From Pseudomonadota bacterium (GTDB lineage: Bacteria; Desulfobacterota; Binatia; Binatales; Binataceae): a stretch of 64,000 nt of DNA. The stretch covers positions 1 to 64,000 of the forward strand of contig JAJPHZ010000030.1 of assembly GCA_021325025.1 (NCBI GenBank), in the 5' to 3' direction. Shown piece after piece: positions 36,736 to 46,666 of this stretch (its first letter is position 1; every line of letters starts with the position of its first letter). The position numbers and the translations under genes were made by a program. Under the pieces are notes generated by a model. That model did not search any database. It had not been told where the DNA came from and saw only the letters and a list, made by a program, of their open reading frames with translations.

Positions 36736-37008
36736 CCGTCGTGCTCGCTCCTGATAGCGCAGCGCCGTCGCGCCCTGGCGGAGCCCGCCGATGGCGACGC
36801 GCGAACATTTGTTTGACGCCACCGAACTAAATCGATCGGTTGCATCCGAACCGGACAACTTGCGGCGCCAAATCAGCGCATCCTGCTCCGCCGGTAAAAA
36901 CCTATCAGCACGATCGTGCCTTGCGGTGCGAAGATGGTTCGGTCGCACCGCCGCAATCGGCGATTGTCGGCTAAGCTGAAACAGAGCAACCAATTCCGTG
37001 AACGCCAG

Positions 37009-38425
<1,417 letters not shown>

Positions 38426-38433
<8 letters not shown>

Positions 38434-38935
38434 GAAAGGCGCCAAGAGCGGCAAAACTCGCGACGCGGGCGGATTTTTGTCGGGGCTGGCGGAGGTGCTC
38501 GACAAGCTCCAGGAACTGGCCGAAACCGGCCGCACGCTGTCGCGCAGCGGGGAGTTCACCTCGGGCAAGGAATTCAAAGGCGTTTACGGCTTTAACGTCA
38601 GGGTCGGCGTAGGCGGCGAGGAGCCCAGGGTCGAACCGTTCGGCAATATCAAGGTCGATCGCAAGGCCGGCCGCGGCGTGGTCGTGCAGGAAGTGCGCGA
38701 GCCCGCCGTGGACATCATGGAGGAGGCCGACCATATTCTGATCGTCGCCGAGATGCCCGGGGTAGGCACCGACGACGTCCAGCTCGAGGTGCACGACGAC
38801 GTGCTGACCATCGCCGCCCAAGCCGGTGACAAGAAGTACCGCAAGGAAATCCTGCTGCCCAAAAGCTGCCCCCGCGAGCGCATGACGCTCAGTTGCAACA
38901 ATGGGATCGTGCGCATTCGCTGTCCTTTGAAGTAG
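38426..38935 (+). CDS. Hsp20-like gas-vesicle protein (GvpH-type)
   Basis: A 169-aa small heat-shock-like protein. Residues 1-80 are a helical, charged N-terminus (LSGLAEVLDKLQELAETGRT; GVYGFNVRVGVG). Residues 90-169 are an alpha-crystallin domain: REPAVDIMEEADHILIVAEM, LEVHDDVLTIAAQ, with LLPKSCPRERMTLSCNNGIV near the end. The GFNVRVG segment before the crystallin domain is the pattern of Hsp20-type GvpH proteins from gas-vesicle clusters. It may keep gas-vesicle proteins soluble before assembly. It overlaps the regulator gene by 8 bp and ends 16 bp before the CDC48-type gene. Confidence 0.85.
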
Positions 38936-38951
38936 CACGGGAGCATTGGCG

Positions 38952-41075
38952 ATGACCGAAGACGGTGCGCTGAAGCTGAAGGTCGCCGAGGGGATGGGCA
39001 AGGATGTCGGACGTTGCTATGCCCGCATCGATCCCGAGGACATGGAGCGGCTCAAAGTCGCGATCGGCGATATCGTGCAGGTCGCCGGCAAACGCACGAC
39101 CGTATGCAAGGTGATGCCCGCCTACAAGGAGCAGCGCGGGCTGTCGCACATCCAGCTCGACGGCATCTGCCGCGAAAATGCCGGCGCCGGACTCGACGAG
39201 CTGGTCAGCGTGCGCAAGGTTGCCTGCCGCCCGGCCGAGCGCATCGTAGTTACACCGCTGAACATCGTACCCTCCGATCGCGACCTCAAGTATATCGGCA
39301 GCCTGCTCGACGGCCTGCCGGTGGTCGAGGGCAATCGCATCCGCGCCACCTTGTTCGGCAGCCGGTGGGCCGACTTTCGCGTTCAAAGTGTGTCGCCGCG
39401 CGGCCCGGTCCTGATCATGCCCGACACCAGCCTGATCGTCGGCCAGCTCAGCGAAGAGAAGCCCGGACGCGCGATCGCTTATGAGGATATCGGCGGACTC
39501 AAGCCCCAGTTGCAGCGTATCCGCGAGATGATCGAGTTGCCGCTGCGCTATCCGGAGGTCTTCGAACGGCTGGGCATCGACCCGCCCAAGGGGGTGCTGC
39601 TGTACGGACCGCCCGGATGCGGCAAGACGCTGGTGGCGCGGGCGATCGCGCACGAGACGGAGGCCAAATTCTACTCGGTAAGCGGCCCGGAGGTGGTGCA
39701 CAAGTTCTACGGCGAAAGCGAGGCCCATCTGCGCAAGATCTTCGCCGAAGCCGCGCGCACCGGCCCCAGCATCGTCTTTCTCGACGAGATCGACGCGATT
39801 GCGCCCAAACGCGAGCAGACTGTGGGCGAGGTCGAAAAGCGCATCGTCGCGCAGTTGCTGGCGCTGATGGATGGGCTGACCCGCCGTCAGCATCTGGTCG
39901 TAATCGGCGCCACTAACATTCCCAACGCGCTCGACCCCGCGCTGCGCCGCCCGGGGCGATTTGACCGCGAGATCGCCATTCCCATTCCCGACCGCAACGG
40001 GCGGCTGGAAATCCTGGAAATCCACAGCCGCGGGATGCCGCTGGCGGCCGACGTCGACCGGCCACATCTGGCCGAAATCACCCATGGCTTCGTCGGCGCC
40101 GACCTCGAAGCGCTGTGCCGCGAGGCCGCGATGATCTGCCTGCGCCGCATCATGCCCGACATCGACTTCGCCCTGACCAGCATCCCCTATGAGCGGCTGG
40201 CCCAGCTTGAAGTGCGGATGGACGATTTTCTGGCCGCACTGCGCGAAGTCGAGCCCTCCGCGATGCGCGAGGTGTTTGTCGAGACGCCCAACGTCAAGTG
40301 GGAGGACGTCGGCGGCCTGAGCGAAGTCAAGCAGCGACTGCGCGAGGCGGTCGAATGGCCGCTTAAGTATCCCGCCCTGTTCGCCCAGGCCGGGATCGCG
40401 CCGGTCAAGGGAATCCTGCTGGCCGGCGCGCCGGGATGCGGCAAGACGCTGCTGGCCAAGGCCCTGGCCAGTCAAAGCGGCATCAACTTCATTTCCGTCA
40501 AAGGTCCGGAGCTGCTGTCCAAATACGTCGGCGAGTCGGAGCGCGCCCTGCGCGACATTTTCCACAAGGCGCGCCAGGCCGCTCCCTGCATGATCTTTTT
40601 CGATGAAATCGATTCGCTGGCGCAGGCGCGGGGAAGCACCGGCGGCGATTCCGGCGTCACCGAGCGCGTGCTGAGCCAACTGCTGACCGAACTGGACGGC
40701 ATCGAGGAACTCAAGGGCGTGCTGGTGCTGGCGGCGACCAACCGGCTGGACCGGCTCGATCCGGCCCTGCTGAGGCCCGGACGTTTCGAGGAGATCATCC
40801 ACTTTCCTCTTCCCAACGCCGAGGACCGCAAAGAGATCCTGGCGGTGCATATGCGCGGCAAGCCGCTGGCCGCCAGCATTACCTTGGAGGAACTGGCGGC
40901 ACGCACCGAAAACTTCAGCGGCGCCGAGTTGGCGGCGCTGTGCGCACGCGCCGCGCTGTGGGCGCTGCGCCGCGCCGTTGCGCAGTCAGGTGGCGCTGCG
41001 CCGACCGGGGTCAAGGTTAGTATCGAGGACGCCGACCTGCTGGCGGCGCTCGAACAGGTGCAGTCCAATGTGTGA
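38952..41075 (+). CDS. CDC48/VCP-type double AAA ATPase
   Basis: A 707-aa unfoldase. It starts with a CDC48 N-domain (LKVAEGMGKDVGRCYARIDP; LKVAIGDIVQVAGKRTTVCK). The first AAA module has LYGPPGCGKTLVARAIAHET, Walker B IVFLDEIDAI, and arginine finger RRPGRFDREIAIPIPDR. The second has LAGAPGCGKTLLAKALASQ, IFFDEIDSL and RPGRFEEIIHF. Such enzymes pull proteins apart in archaea and eukaryotes and are found in some bacterial gas-vesicle clusters. Here it should remodel gas-vesicle shell or chaperone complexes. ATG 38952 follows GGGAG; TTG 38946 is the alternative. Its end overlaps the first gvpF/L by 8 bp. Confidence 0.94.
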   Translation: MTEDGALKLKVAEGMGKDVGRCYARIDPEDMERLKVAIGDIVQVAGKRTTVCKVMPAYKEQRGLSHIQLDGICRENAGAGLDELVSVRKVACRPAERIVVTPLNIVPSDRDLKYIGSLLDGLPVVEGNRIRATLFGSRWADFRVQSVSPRGPVLIMPDTSLIVGQLSEEKPGRAIAYEDIGGLKPQLQRIREMIELPLRYPEVFERLGIDPPKGVLLYGPPGCGKTLVARAIAHETEAKFYSVSGPEVVHKFYGESEAHLRKIFAEAARTGPSIVFLDEIDAIAPKREQTVGEVEKRIVAQLLALMDGLTRRQHLVVIGATNIPNALDPALRRPGRFDREIAIPIPDRNGRLEILEIHSRGMPLAADVDRPHLAEITHGFVGADLEALCREAAMICLRRIMPDIDFALTSIPYERLAQLEVRMDDFLAALREVEPSAMREVFVETPNVKWEDVGGLSEVKQRLREAVEWPLKYPALFAQAGIAPVKGILLAGAPGCGKTLLAKALASQSGINFISVKGPELLSKYVGESERALRDIFHKARQAAPCMIFFDEIDSLAQARGSTGGDSGVTERVLSQLLTELDGIEELKGVLVLAATNRLDRLDPALLRPGRFEEIIHFPLPNAEDRKEILAVHMRGKPLAASITLEELAARTENFSGAELAALCARAALWALRRAVAQSGGAAPTGVKVSIEDADLLAALEQVQSNV

Positions 41076-41862
41076 GCAGACCGCCGAATCACGCCGCGTC
41101 CTGTATCTGTTTTGTTTCGCGCGCTCCGGCGCAGCCGCCGCGCTGGCCGACGACCAGTTGCGCATCCACCGGCGGGGCGAACTGATCGCGCTATGCGGCT
41201 GGACCGCGGTTGAGGAATGGTCGGGGCCGCAGGGCGAACAGCGGATGCAGGATCTGGGATGGCTGGCACCCAAGGCGCTACGCCATCAGGCGGTGATCGA
41301 AGCGGCGATGCACGCTTCGCCGGTGCTGCCCGCGCGTTTGGGTACACTGTTTTCCTCGGCGCAAGCCCTGGACCGCTTCCTCGCCCTTCATCAGGCGGCG
41401 ATCGCACAATTTCTAGCCGATGTGGAAGACAAGCAGGAATGGGCGCTCAAGGGTGTGATGGATCGCGCGCGCGCCAGCCGCTGGCTGGCTTCGACGATGA
41501 CCGGGTCGCAGCAAACGGGGCCGCCCTCCGGCGGCGGCGCGGATTATCTGCGCGCGCGCCGCGCGCACAGTGTGGCGGCGCGCGAAGCCGCTCGGTGGGC
41601 GGCACAAACGCTCGCGCCAATCGTGGAAGAACTGCGCGGCTACGCGGCGCAATCCTGCCCGCGCAGTTCCGCGCAGCCCGCCGAGGGGACCGCGCAGCCG
41701 ATCCTTAACGTGGCGTTTTTGGTCGCGCGCGACAACCTCGAACGCTTTCGCGGCTGTGTGGCGCGCGCTGCGCGCCGACATCAGGAGCAGGGCCTGGAAC
41801 TGGCGCTGTCGGGACCATGGCCGCCCTACAGTTTTTGTCCAACTCTCGAGATGCCGCCGTGA
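41068..41862 (+). CDS. gvpF/L: GvpL/GvpF family gas-vesicle protein, copy 1
   Basis: A 264-aa GvpF/L protein. RRVLYLFCFARS opens the first domain, the central region contains ALRHQAVIEAAMHASPVLPA and RLGTLFSSAQAL, and the C-terminus has VAFLVARDNLERF and SGPWPPYSF, the family's closing motif. GvpF/L are minor structural or nucleation-associated proteins that bind GvpA. The start at ATG 41068 overlaps the CDC48 stop by 8 bp; a longer frame upstream is shadow of that gene. A GTG start of the next copy overlaps its stop. Confidence 0.92.
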   Translation: MCEQTAESRRVLYLFCFARSGAAAALADDQLRIHRRGELIALCGWTAVEEWSGPQGEQRMQDLGWLAPKALRHQAVIEAAMHASPVLPARLGTLFSSAQALDRFLALHQAAIAQFLADVEDKQEWALKGVMDRARASRWLASTMTGSQQTGPPSGGGADYLRARRAHSVAAREAARWAAQTLAPIVEELRGYAAQSCPRSSAQPAEGTAQPILNVAFLVARDNLERFRGCVARAARRHQEQGLELALSGPWPPYSFCPTLEMPP

Positions 41863-42584
41863 GTTACCTGCTGTACTGCATCCTCCACGGCCGCCGCGGT
41901 GGCGCACGCCCAACACTGCGAGGCGTCGGAGAGCAAACCGTATCGGTGCTGGATTGCGGCGCGCTGTGCGCCGCAATTTCCGGCGCTGCGGCGCCTCGCA
42001 CGGAGGATAGCGCGGCCGGCGCGCAGCTTGACGATTTGCTGGCCTACGCGCGCGTGGTGGAAGCCTTCAATCGCTATGAGACGGTGGTGCCGATGCGCTA
42101 CGGATGCTGCTTTGCGCGACCGGCCCAGGCGCGCACGTGGATGCTTGCCAACGCCGCGCATCTGAGCGCGCTGTTGCGCCGTCTTGAGGGATGCGTCGAG
42201 ATGGGCATACGGGCGTTGCTGATGGCGACCGTGCCGCCGCCTGCGCCGGCGGCGCGCAAGGCCGCCTCCGGCGCCGCATATCTGGCCGCACGCAAAGCCG
42301 ATTTGTCGCTGGCCCAGCATGGCGAGCGCGTCGCCCACACGATCCGCGACGTGATGGCCGACAGTTACCGCGAATGCTTCGCCCAGTTGGAGCATTCGGC
42401 CAAATCTCCGATGTTGTCGATGTACTTCCTGGTCGAGCGCGGCCGGCTGGGCCATTTTCGCGAAACTTACGCACGTATCGCTACCGGCGGCGCGGCGTTG
42501 ATGCTGAGCGGTCCGTGGCCGCCTTACAACTTCGTTTGCGGCCCCACCGAAGCTGAATCAGTCCTGATCCGACCATCGATATGA
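41859..42584 (+). CDS. gvpF/L: GvpL/GvpF family gas-vesicle protein, copy 2
   Basis: A 241-aa paralogue of the preceding gene, starting at GTG 41859 in a GTGA overlap. It reads MSYLLYCILHGRRG at the start, has VVPMRYGCCFARPAQARTWM (VxPxR-F-G-like block) in the middle, and ends SMYFLVERGRLGHFRE, then LSGPWPPYNF. An ATG 42 bases upstream in frame would lie inside copy 1 and is less likely. Several gvpF/L paralogues per cluster are common; each may cap a different assembly step. The stop overlaps the histidine kinase ATG (ATGA). Confidence 0.92.
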   Translation: MSYLLYCILHGRRGGARPTLRGVGEQTVSVLDCGALCAAISGAAAPRTEDSAAGAQLDDLLAYARVVEAFNRYETVVPMRYGCCFARPAQARTWMLANAAHLSALLRRLEGCVEMGIRALLMATVPPPAPAARKAASGAAYLAARKADLSLAQHGERVAHTIRDVMADSYRECFAQLEHSAKSPMLSMYFLVERGRLGHFRETYARIATGGAALMLSGPWPPYNFVCGPTEAESVLIRPSI

Positions 42585-44101
42585 GCACGACGATCGCAGA
42601 TGGCAGCGTTGAAAATTCCGGCCTGCCCGGCGCCGAGCGGGAGGGCGACTGGTACGAGAAACTGTACCTGATGCTGCTCGACTCCATCCCCTGCTCGATC
42701 CTGCTGGTGGACGGTGCTTTGCGCGTGATTACCGCCAATCGCTACTTTCTGGAGAAAAGCCAGCGCCAACCGCGTGACACCGTGGGCCGTCAATTGTGGG
42801 AAGTGTTTCCCGCCGTCATCCTGGAGCACGTCGATATCGTAAGCCAGATCCGCGCGACCCTGGAATCAGGCGTGCCGCTTCACGCACAGCGCATTACTTA
42901 TCGCGCCCCGGGCCTTCCGGTGCGCTTTTATTATTACAACGTGCTGCCCGTAAACGACCGGGGCCGTTCCCGGCCCGGCTACGTGATGCTGGTGATGGAG
43001 GACGTCACCGAGCAGGTGCGCCTGAGCGGCCATATCCGCAGCATCGAGCGGCAGTTGGCCAACGTGGTCGAGCACGCCACCGACATCATTCTGTCCACCG
43101 ACAGCGCAACTCGCATCACGACCTGGAACCGCGCGGCGGAAACCCTGTGCGGATACTCCTTCGAACAGGTCGAGGGCCATCCGCTCAGCGAATACCTGGC
43201 CGACGAAAGCCGCCGCGACTTCGAACGCGCCATCGCGGCGATGAAACGTTCGGGCCAGCCGCAGATGATTTATTCCGACCTGCTCACTGCGCAGGGTGCG
43301 CGGCTGCCGATGTCATGGGTACTGTCCCCGATGCGCAGCGACCAGAACGTGCTGCAGGGCATCGTGGCGGTGGGCCGCGACATGACCGGCGCCAAGCATT
43401 TCGAAGCGCAGCTCCATCAATCCCAGCGCCTGGCGGCACTGGGCGTGATGGCGGGCGGAATCGCGCATGAACTGCGCAATCCGCTGACGCTGTGTTCCTC
43501 AGGCGCGCAGTTCCTGCTCGAAGACGACGTCAGCCCCGAATTCCGCAAGCAATGCGCGCAGCAGATCAAGGCGGGCATCGAACGCGCTTCGCTGGTCATT
43601 GAAAACCTGCTGCGCTTCGCCCGCCCGCACACCGAAGAGACCGAGGCTGAACTGGAGGAGGTTGAAATCGCAGCGGTGGTCAGGGCCGCGCTCGCCTTCG
43701 TTGACAACCTGGCCAAACTGCAGCGGGTGCGGGTGACGACCGACCATCTGGAGAGGACATTCTTCGTGCAGGGTAATGGGATGCTGCTCCAGCACGTGTT
43801 CATCAACCTGTTCATCAACGCGATCGATGCGATGCCCGACGGGGGCGCGCTGGCGGTGTCGGCTCAGGGCGCCGGCGGACAGGTGTCGGTGCGGGTCAGC
43901 GACACCGGATGCGGCATTCCGGCCGAGGAAGTCAACCGCATCTTCGACCCATTCTTCACACGCTCGCGCTACAAAAAGGGCACGGGGCTTGGCTTGTCAA
44001 TTTGCTACGCGATCGTCAAACAGCATCGCGGCGTAATCGAGGTCAGCAGCGTGCAGGGGCGCGGCAGCGACTTCATCGTGACGCTGCCCCTTTCGTCATA
44101 A
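42581..44101 (+). CDS. PAS-PAS sensor histidine kinase (NtrB-like)
   Basis: A 506-aa soluble kinase without membrane spans. PAS 1 covers about 25-140 (DSIPCSILLVDGALRVITAN), PAS 2 about 160-275 (ILSTDSATRITTWNRAAETL). The dimerisation domain has AGGIAHELRNPLTLCSSGAQ with phospho-His 296. The ATPase domain has NLFINAIDAMPDGG (N box), DTGCGIP (G1), and GTGLGLSICYAIVKQHRG (G2). The order and H-E-L-R-N-P-L match NtrB/AtoS-type kinases that feed sigma-54 activators. A cytosolic energy, redox or oxygen cue could be sensed by the PAS domains. ATGA overlap with gvpF/L copy 2 places it firmly inside the gas-vesicle operon. Confidence 0.93.
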   Translation: MSTTIADGSVENSGLPGAEREGDWYEKLYLMLLDSIPCSILLVDGALRVITANRYFLEKSQRQPRDTVGRQLWEVFPAVILEHVDIVSQIRATLESGVPLHAQRITYRAPGLPVRFYYYNVLPVNDRGRSRPGYVMLVMEDVTEQVRLSGHIRSIERQLANVVEHATDIILSTDSATRITTWNRAAETLCGYSFEQVEGHPLSEYLADESRRDFERAIAAMKRSGQPQMIYSDLLTAQGARLPMSWVLSPMRSDQNVLQGIVAVGRDMTGAKHFEAQLHQSQRLAALGVMAGGIAHELRNPLTLCSSGAQFLLEDDVSPEFRKQCAQQIKAGIERASLVIENLLRFARPHTEETEAELEEVEIAAVVRAALAFVDNLAKLQRVRVTTDHLERTFFVQGNGMLLQHVFINLFINAIDAMPDGGALAVSAQGAGGQVSVRVSDTGCGIPAEEVNRIFDPFFTRSRYKKGTGLGLSICYAIVKQHRGVIEVSSVQGRGSDFIVTLPLSS

Positions 44102-44133
44102 ATCGGCAGACCGGCGGGAATCGGTGATCGATC

Positions 44134-44610
44134 ATGTCAACGCCCAGTTGTTTGGTGGTCGAGGATGAGCCGGGCATTGGATGGGCGATGCGCCGGCTGC
44201 TGGAGCAGGCGGGCGCCAGGGTAATCGTGGCGGTCAACGGGGCCAGTGCTTTGGAGCATCTCGGGAAAGAGTCGGTATCGGCCATTTTCCTCGACCTCAA
44301 ATTGCCCGACGCCGACGGCTTCGAGCTGGCGGAGGAGATCAACCGCATGGCCCCGGCGACACCCATCGCGATCATCTCGGCATACTTCTATCCCAACGAT
44401 CCCAAGGTACGGCAGATGCTCGAGCGGGGGATCGCGCGCCGTTTCATCGCCAAACCCTTCCGCCATCAGGACTTGCTGTGCACCGTGCGCGAGCTGTTGG
44501 CTCCTGATATGCCATGGAAAGCCGGCCATGGCTTGAAGTCCACAACTTCCCGCATCGTGCGGGCCAACCCGGGCAAACGTCGCCAGGATTCGTTGACCGG
44601 TGCGCGCTGA
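44134..44610 (+). CDS. Single-domain response regulator
   Basis: A 158-aa protein with only a receiver domain (residues 5-125) and a basic tail. CLVVEDEPGIG holds the acidic pocket, LDLKLPDADG the phospho-Asp 54, ISAYFY the switch Ser, and FIAKPFRHQDLL the Lys. The residue-125-to-158 tail (SRIVRANPGKRRQ) has no DNA-binding domain. It may be a phosphate sink or adaptor for the kinase 33 bp upstream. It is the last gene before the candidate sigma-54 promoter of gvpA. Confidence 0.9.
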   Translation: MSTPSCLVVEDEPGIGWAMRRLLEQAGARVIVAVNGASALEHLGKESVSAIFLDLKLPDADGFELAEEINRMAPATPIAIISAYFYPNDPKVRQMLERGIARRFIAKPFRHQDLLCTVRELLAPDMPWKAGHGLKSTTSRIVRANPGKRRQDSLTGAR

Positions 44611-44617
44611 TTTTTCC

Positions 44618-44631
44618 GGCATACCTTATGC
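44618..44631 (+). promoter_or_regulatory. Candidate sigma-54 (-24/-12) promoter of gvpA
   Basis: GG at 44618-44619 and GC at 44630-44631 are separated by exactly 10 bases (GGCATACCTTATGC), the invariant GG-N10-GC spacing. The -24 box CCGGCAT and -12 box ATGC resemble consensus TGGCAC and TTGC, with mismatches at the first T and at the last C. It lies about 48 bp before the gvpA ATG, and a sigma-54 activator is in the same cluster. A single match by eye is not proof. Confidence 0.5.
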
Positions 44632-44678
44632 GTTGCCCACTGCCGTAATCGTCCAAACCCAAAGAGGAGGAATGGGTA

Positions 44679-44897
44679 ATGGCAAGAGTGCAGAAGTCAA
44701 CCGATTCTTCGAGCCTCGCCGAGGTCGTCGATCGCATCCTCGACAAAGGCATCGTGGTTGACGCGTGGGCCAAGGTCTCGCTGGTCGGAATCGAGTTGCT
44801 GTCGGTGGAGGCCCGGGTGGTGATCGCTTCGGTCGAGACCTATCTGAAGTACGCGGAGGCGATTGGCTTGACGGCGAGCGCGGCCGCGCCGGCCTGA
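44679..44897 (+). CDS. gvpA: Gas vesicle major shell protein GvpA
   Basis: A 72-aa protein, the standard GvpA length. [20 protein letters not shown] and [20 protein letters not shown] are near-identical to the classic shell sequence (amphipathic helix, beta-hairpin, second helix). GvpA polymerises into the ribbed hollow wall. GAGGAGG eight bases before the ATG is one of the strongest ribosome sites in the window, fitting a highly made protein. A second, ATG-containing frame overlaps the start but encodes no family protein. A GNRA-looped hairpin 33 bp downstream may cap its message. Confidence 0.97.
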   Translation: MARVQKSTDSSSLAEVVDRILDKGIVVDAWAKVSLVGIELLSVEARVVIASVETYLKYAEAIGLTASAAAPA

Positions 44898-44929
44898 AGC
44901 CGGGCGCGCCGCAAGTGCACGGCGTCGGT

Positions 44930-44953
44930 CCGGAGGGAGGCGACTCCCTCCGG
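44930..44953 (+). terminator. GNRA-looped hairpin between gvpA and the GvpC-like gene
   Basis: CCGGAGGGAG (44930-44939) pairs exactly with CTCCCTCCGG (44944-44953) around GCGA, a GNRA-type tetraloop. It sits 33 bp after the gvpA stop and 38 bp before the next ATG. It could stabilise a gvpA message or partly stop transcription, so that shell protein outnumbers the rest. Confidence 0.55.
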
Positions 44954-44991
44954 CCGATGCTCGCCGCATCATTACCGCAGGAGGACCACAG

Positions 44992-45291
44992 ATGGGCTAT
45001 GCAGAAGATACGTCGCGGCTGTGCCTGGAGATCAACCAGATGCGCGGCGCGCGGATGGAGATGCGCGGGCGGCTGCACCAGTTTGCCGCCGAGCTGCGCC
45101 GCAACATAAACGAACAACGCTCGGCGATGCGCCGGCATAATGCCGAGGAAGCGGCTCGCACCAAAACCATGCTCGCCTCCTTCGTCGCCAATCTCCGGCA
45201 AACGATGCGCCAGGCGATGGGCAGTTTCGCGCACGAACGGATGGCCGCGCACAGCGCCTGGATGCGGATGCCGGGGGCGCGCCGGCGCTGA
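44992..45291 (+). CDS. Candidate two-repeat GvpC-like helical protein
   Basis: A 99-aa, fully alpha-helical, basic protein with no membrane span. Residues 28-60 and 61-93 form two 33-residue repeats: LHQFAAELRRN at 28 and LASFVANLRQT at 61, with Leu, Phe, Leu and Arg in register. GvpC of cyanobacteria is built from 33-residue helical repeats of similar type and clips onto the outside of GvpA ribs. The gene order gvpA, this gene, gvpN is also the cyanobacterial gvpA-gvpC-gvpN order. AGGAGG eight bases before ATG marks a good start. Sequence identity to known GvpC is not visible beyond the pattern. Confidence 0.65.
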   Translation: MGYAEDTSRLCLEINQMRGARMEMRGRLHQFAAELRRNINEQRSAMRRHNAEEAARTKTMLASFVANLRQTMRQAMGSFAHERMAAHSAWMRMPGARRR

Positions 45292-45311
45292 TTCAACCAA
45301 AAGGAGCACCG

Positions 45312-46328
45312 ATGGACGCAGACGGACTCAGAGTAATGGCGGAGGATTCCGGCCCGCCGCACAATGGCCGCGCGGTGCGCGCGATGCAGCCGGAGGCTGG
45401 CGCGGGATTTGTCTCAACCGCGTATGTCGAGGAGCTGACCGCGCGCGCCCTGACTTACCTGCAGGTCGGCTATCCGCTGCACTTCGCGGGCCCGGCCGGC
45501 ACCGGCAAGACCACCCTGGCCTTCCATGTCGCGGCGCGGCTGGGCCGGCCCGTTATCCTGGTGCACGGCGACGACGAGTTCGGCAGCTCTGACCTGATCG
45601 GACGCGACATCGGGTATCGCAAATCCAAGCTGATCGATAACTTCATCCACTCGGTGCTGAAGTCCGAGGAAAACCTGAGTGCGGTGTGGATGGACAACCG
45701 GCTCACCACCGCGTGCCGGCACGGCTACACGTTGATCTACGACGAGTTCAATCGCTCGCGCCCGGAGGCCAACAACGTACTGCTGAGCGTGCTGGAGGAG
45801 CGCGTGCTGCCGGTGCCTGGCCTGTGCCGCAGCGAAGGCGGCTACCTGGAGGTCAGTCCCAACTTCCACGCCATCTTCACCTCCAATCCTGAGGAGTACT
45901 CGGGGGTCCACAAGACGCAGGATGCGCTGATGGATCGGCTCATCACCATCCAGCTTGGCCATTACGATCGCAACTCGGAGGTGCTTATCACCGCCCGGCG
46001 CACCGGCATCGCGCCTGAAGACGCGGCGGCGATTGTCGACATTGTGCGGGAGGTGCGCGGCCTGGGCGTCAACAACCATCGCCCCACCATCCGCGCCTGC
46101 ATCGCGATCGCCGCCATCCTGGCTCACCGCGGCCTGCGCGCCGACCCCCGCAACGAGTTGTTCATCCGTATCTGCCAGGACGTGCTGAGCGTCGACAGCG
46201 CCAAGATCACCCACGGTGGCGAGCCGCTGGTGCCGCGGCGCATCGCGGAAATCGTGCGCCGGGCATGCATCCGGCCCAAGAGCCATCATGCGTCGCCGCT
46301 CAAAGTCAGGGGGCGGGCCAAATCATGA
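45312..46328 (+). CDS. gvpN: Gas vesicle MoxR-type AAA ATPase GvpN
   Basis: A 338-aa AAA+ ATPase. FAGPAGTGKTTLAFHVA is Walker A, DEFGSSDLIG follows, LIYDEFNRSRPEANNVLLSV is Walker B, and VSPNFHAIFTSNPEEYSGVH is sensor 1. The motifs match GvpN, an ATPase needed for gas-vesicle growth; it works with GvpA shells. AAGGAG seven bases before the ATG marks the start. The first 30 residues (to GFVSTAYV) are variable. The stop overlaps the next ATG (ATGA). Confidence 0.96.
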   Translation: MDADGLRVMAEDSGPPHNGRAVRAMQPEAGAGFVSTAYVEELTARALTYLQVGYPLHFAGPAGTGKTTLAFHVAARLGRPVILVHGDDEFGSSDLIGRDIGYRKSKLIDNFIHSVLKSEENLSAVWMDNRLTTACRHGYTLIYDEFNRSRPEANNVLLSVLEERVLPVPGLCRSEGGYLEVSPNFHAIFTSNPEEYSGVHKTQDALMDRLITIQLGHYDRNSEVLITARRTGIAPEDAAAIVDIVREVRGLGVNNHRPTIRACIAIAAILAHRGLRADPRNELFIRICQDVLSVDSAKITHGGEPLVPRRIAEIVRRACIRPKSHHASPLKVRGRAKS

Positions 46329-46639
46329 TACCAGGCAAAACGCAGCGCTCATTGAACGTCCTGCGCTCCCTGTCGGGGTCCGCGCACCTGGCGATGGCGC
46401 CGCATGCCGCTTACATGAAGATCACCACCATCGAACTGGAGAAGATGCGGCTGCGCAAAGCGCGCGAGCATGCGGTGCGCCGCATCGGGGAAATCGACCA
46501 GCGGCTGCGCGAGTTGGACACACGCAAAGCGGCGCTGATGCAGGCCATCGAGGCGGCCTATACGGCGCCGCCGCTGCGCGTACCGGCGGCCAAGGGCCTG
46601 GGCCCGGGCGCGGCTGGCCGCGTCAGGCTCACCTACTGA
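46325..46639 (+). CDS. Short coiled-coil protein in the gas-vesicle cluster
   Basis: A 104-aa protein whose ATG overlaps the gvpN stop (ATGA). Residues 30-75 form a charged helix (TTIELEKMRLRKAREHAVRR; IGEIDQRLRELDTRKAALMQ) with heptad-like Leu/Ile spacing, a likely coiled coil. The ends are basic and Ala/Pro-rich. I do not recognise a named Gvp family. Position between gvpN and gvpF/L implies a role in gas-vesicle assembly. It is followed by the zinc-ribbon gene after 27 bp. Confidence 0.75.
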   Translation: MIPGKTQRSLNVLRSLSGSAHLAMAPHAAYMKITTIELEKMRLRKAREHAVRRIGEIDQRLRELDTRKAALMQAIEAAYTAPPLRVPAAKGLGPGAAGRVRLTY

Positions 46640-46666
46640 AAGTACGATTCCACGTGAGGTGTTGCG

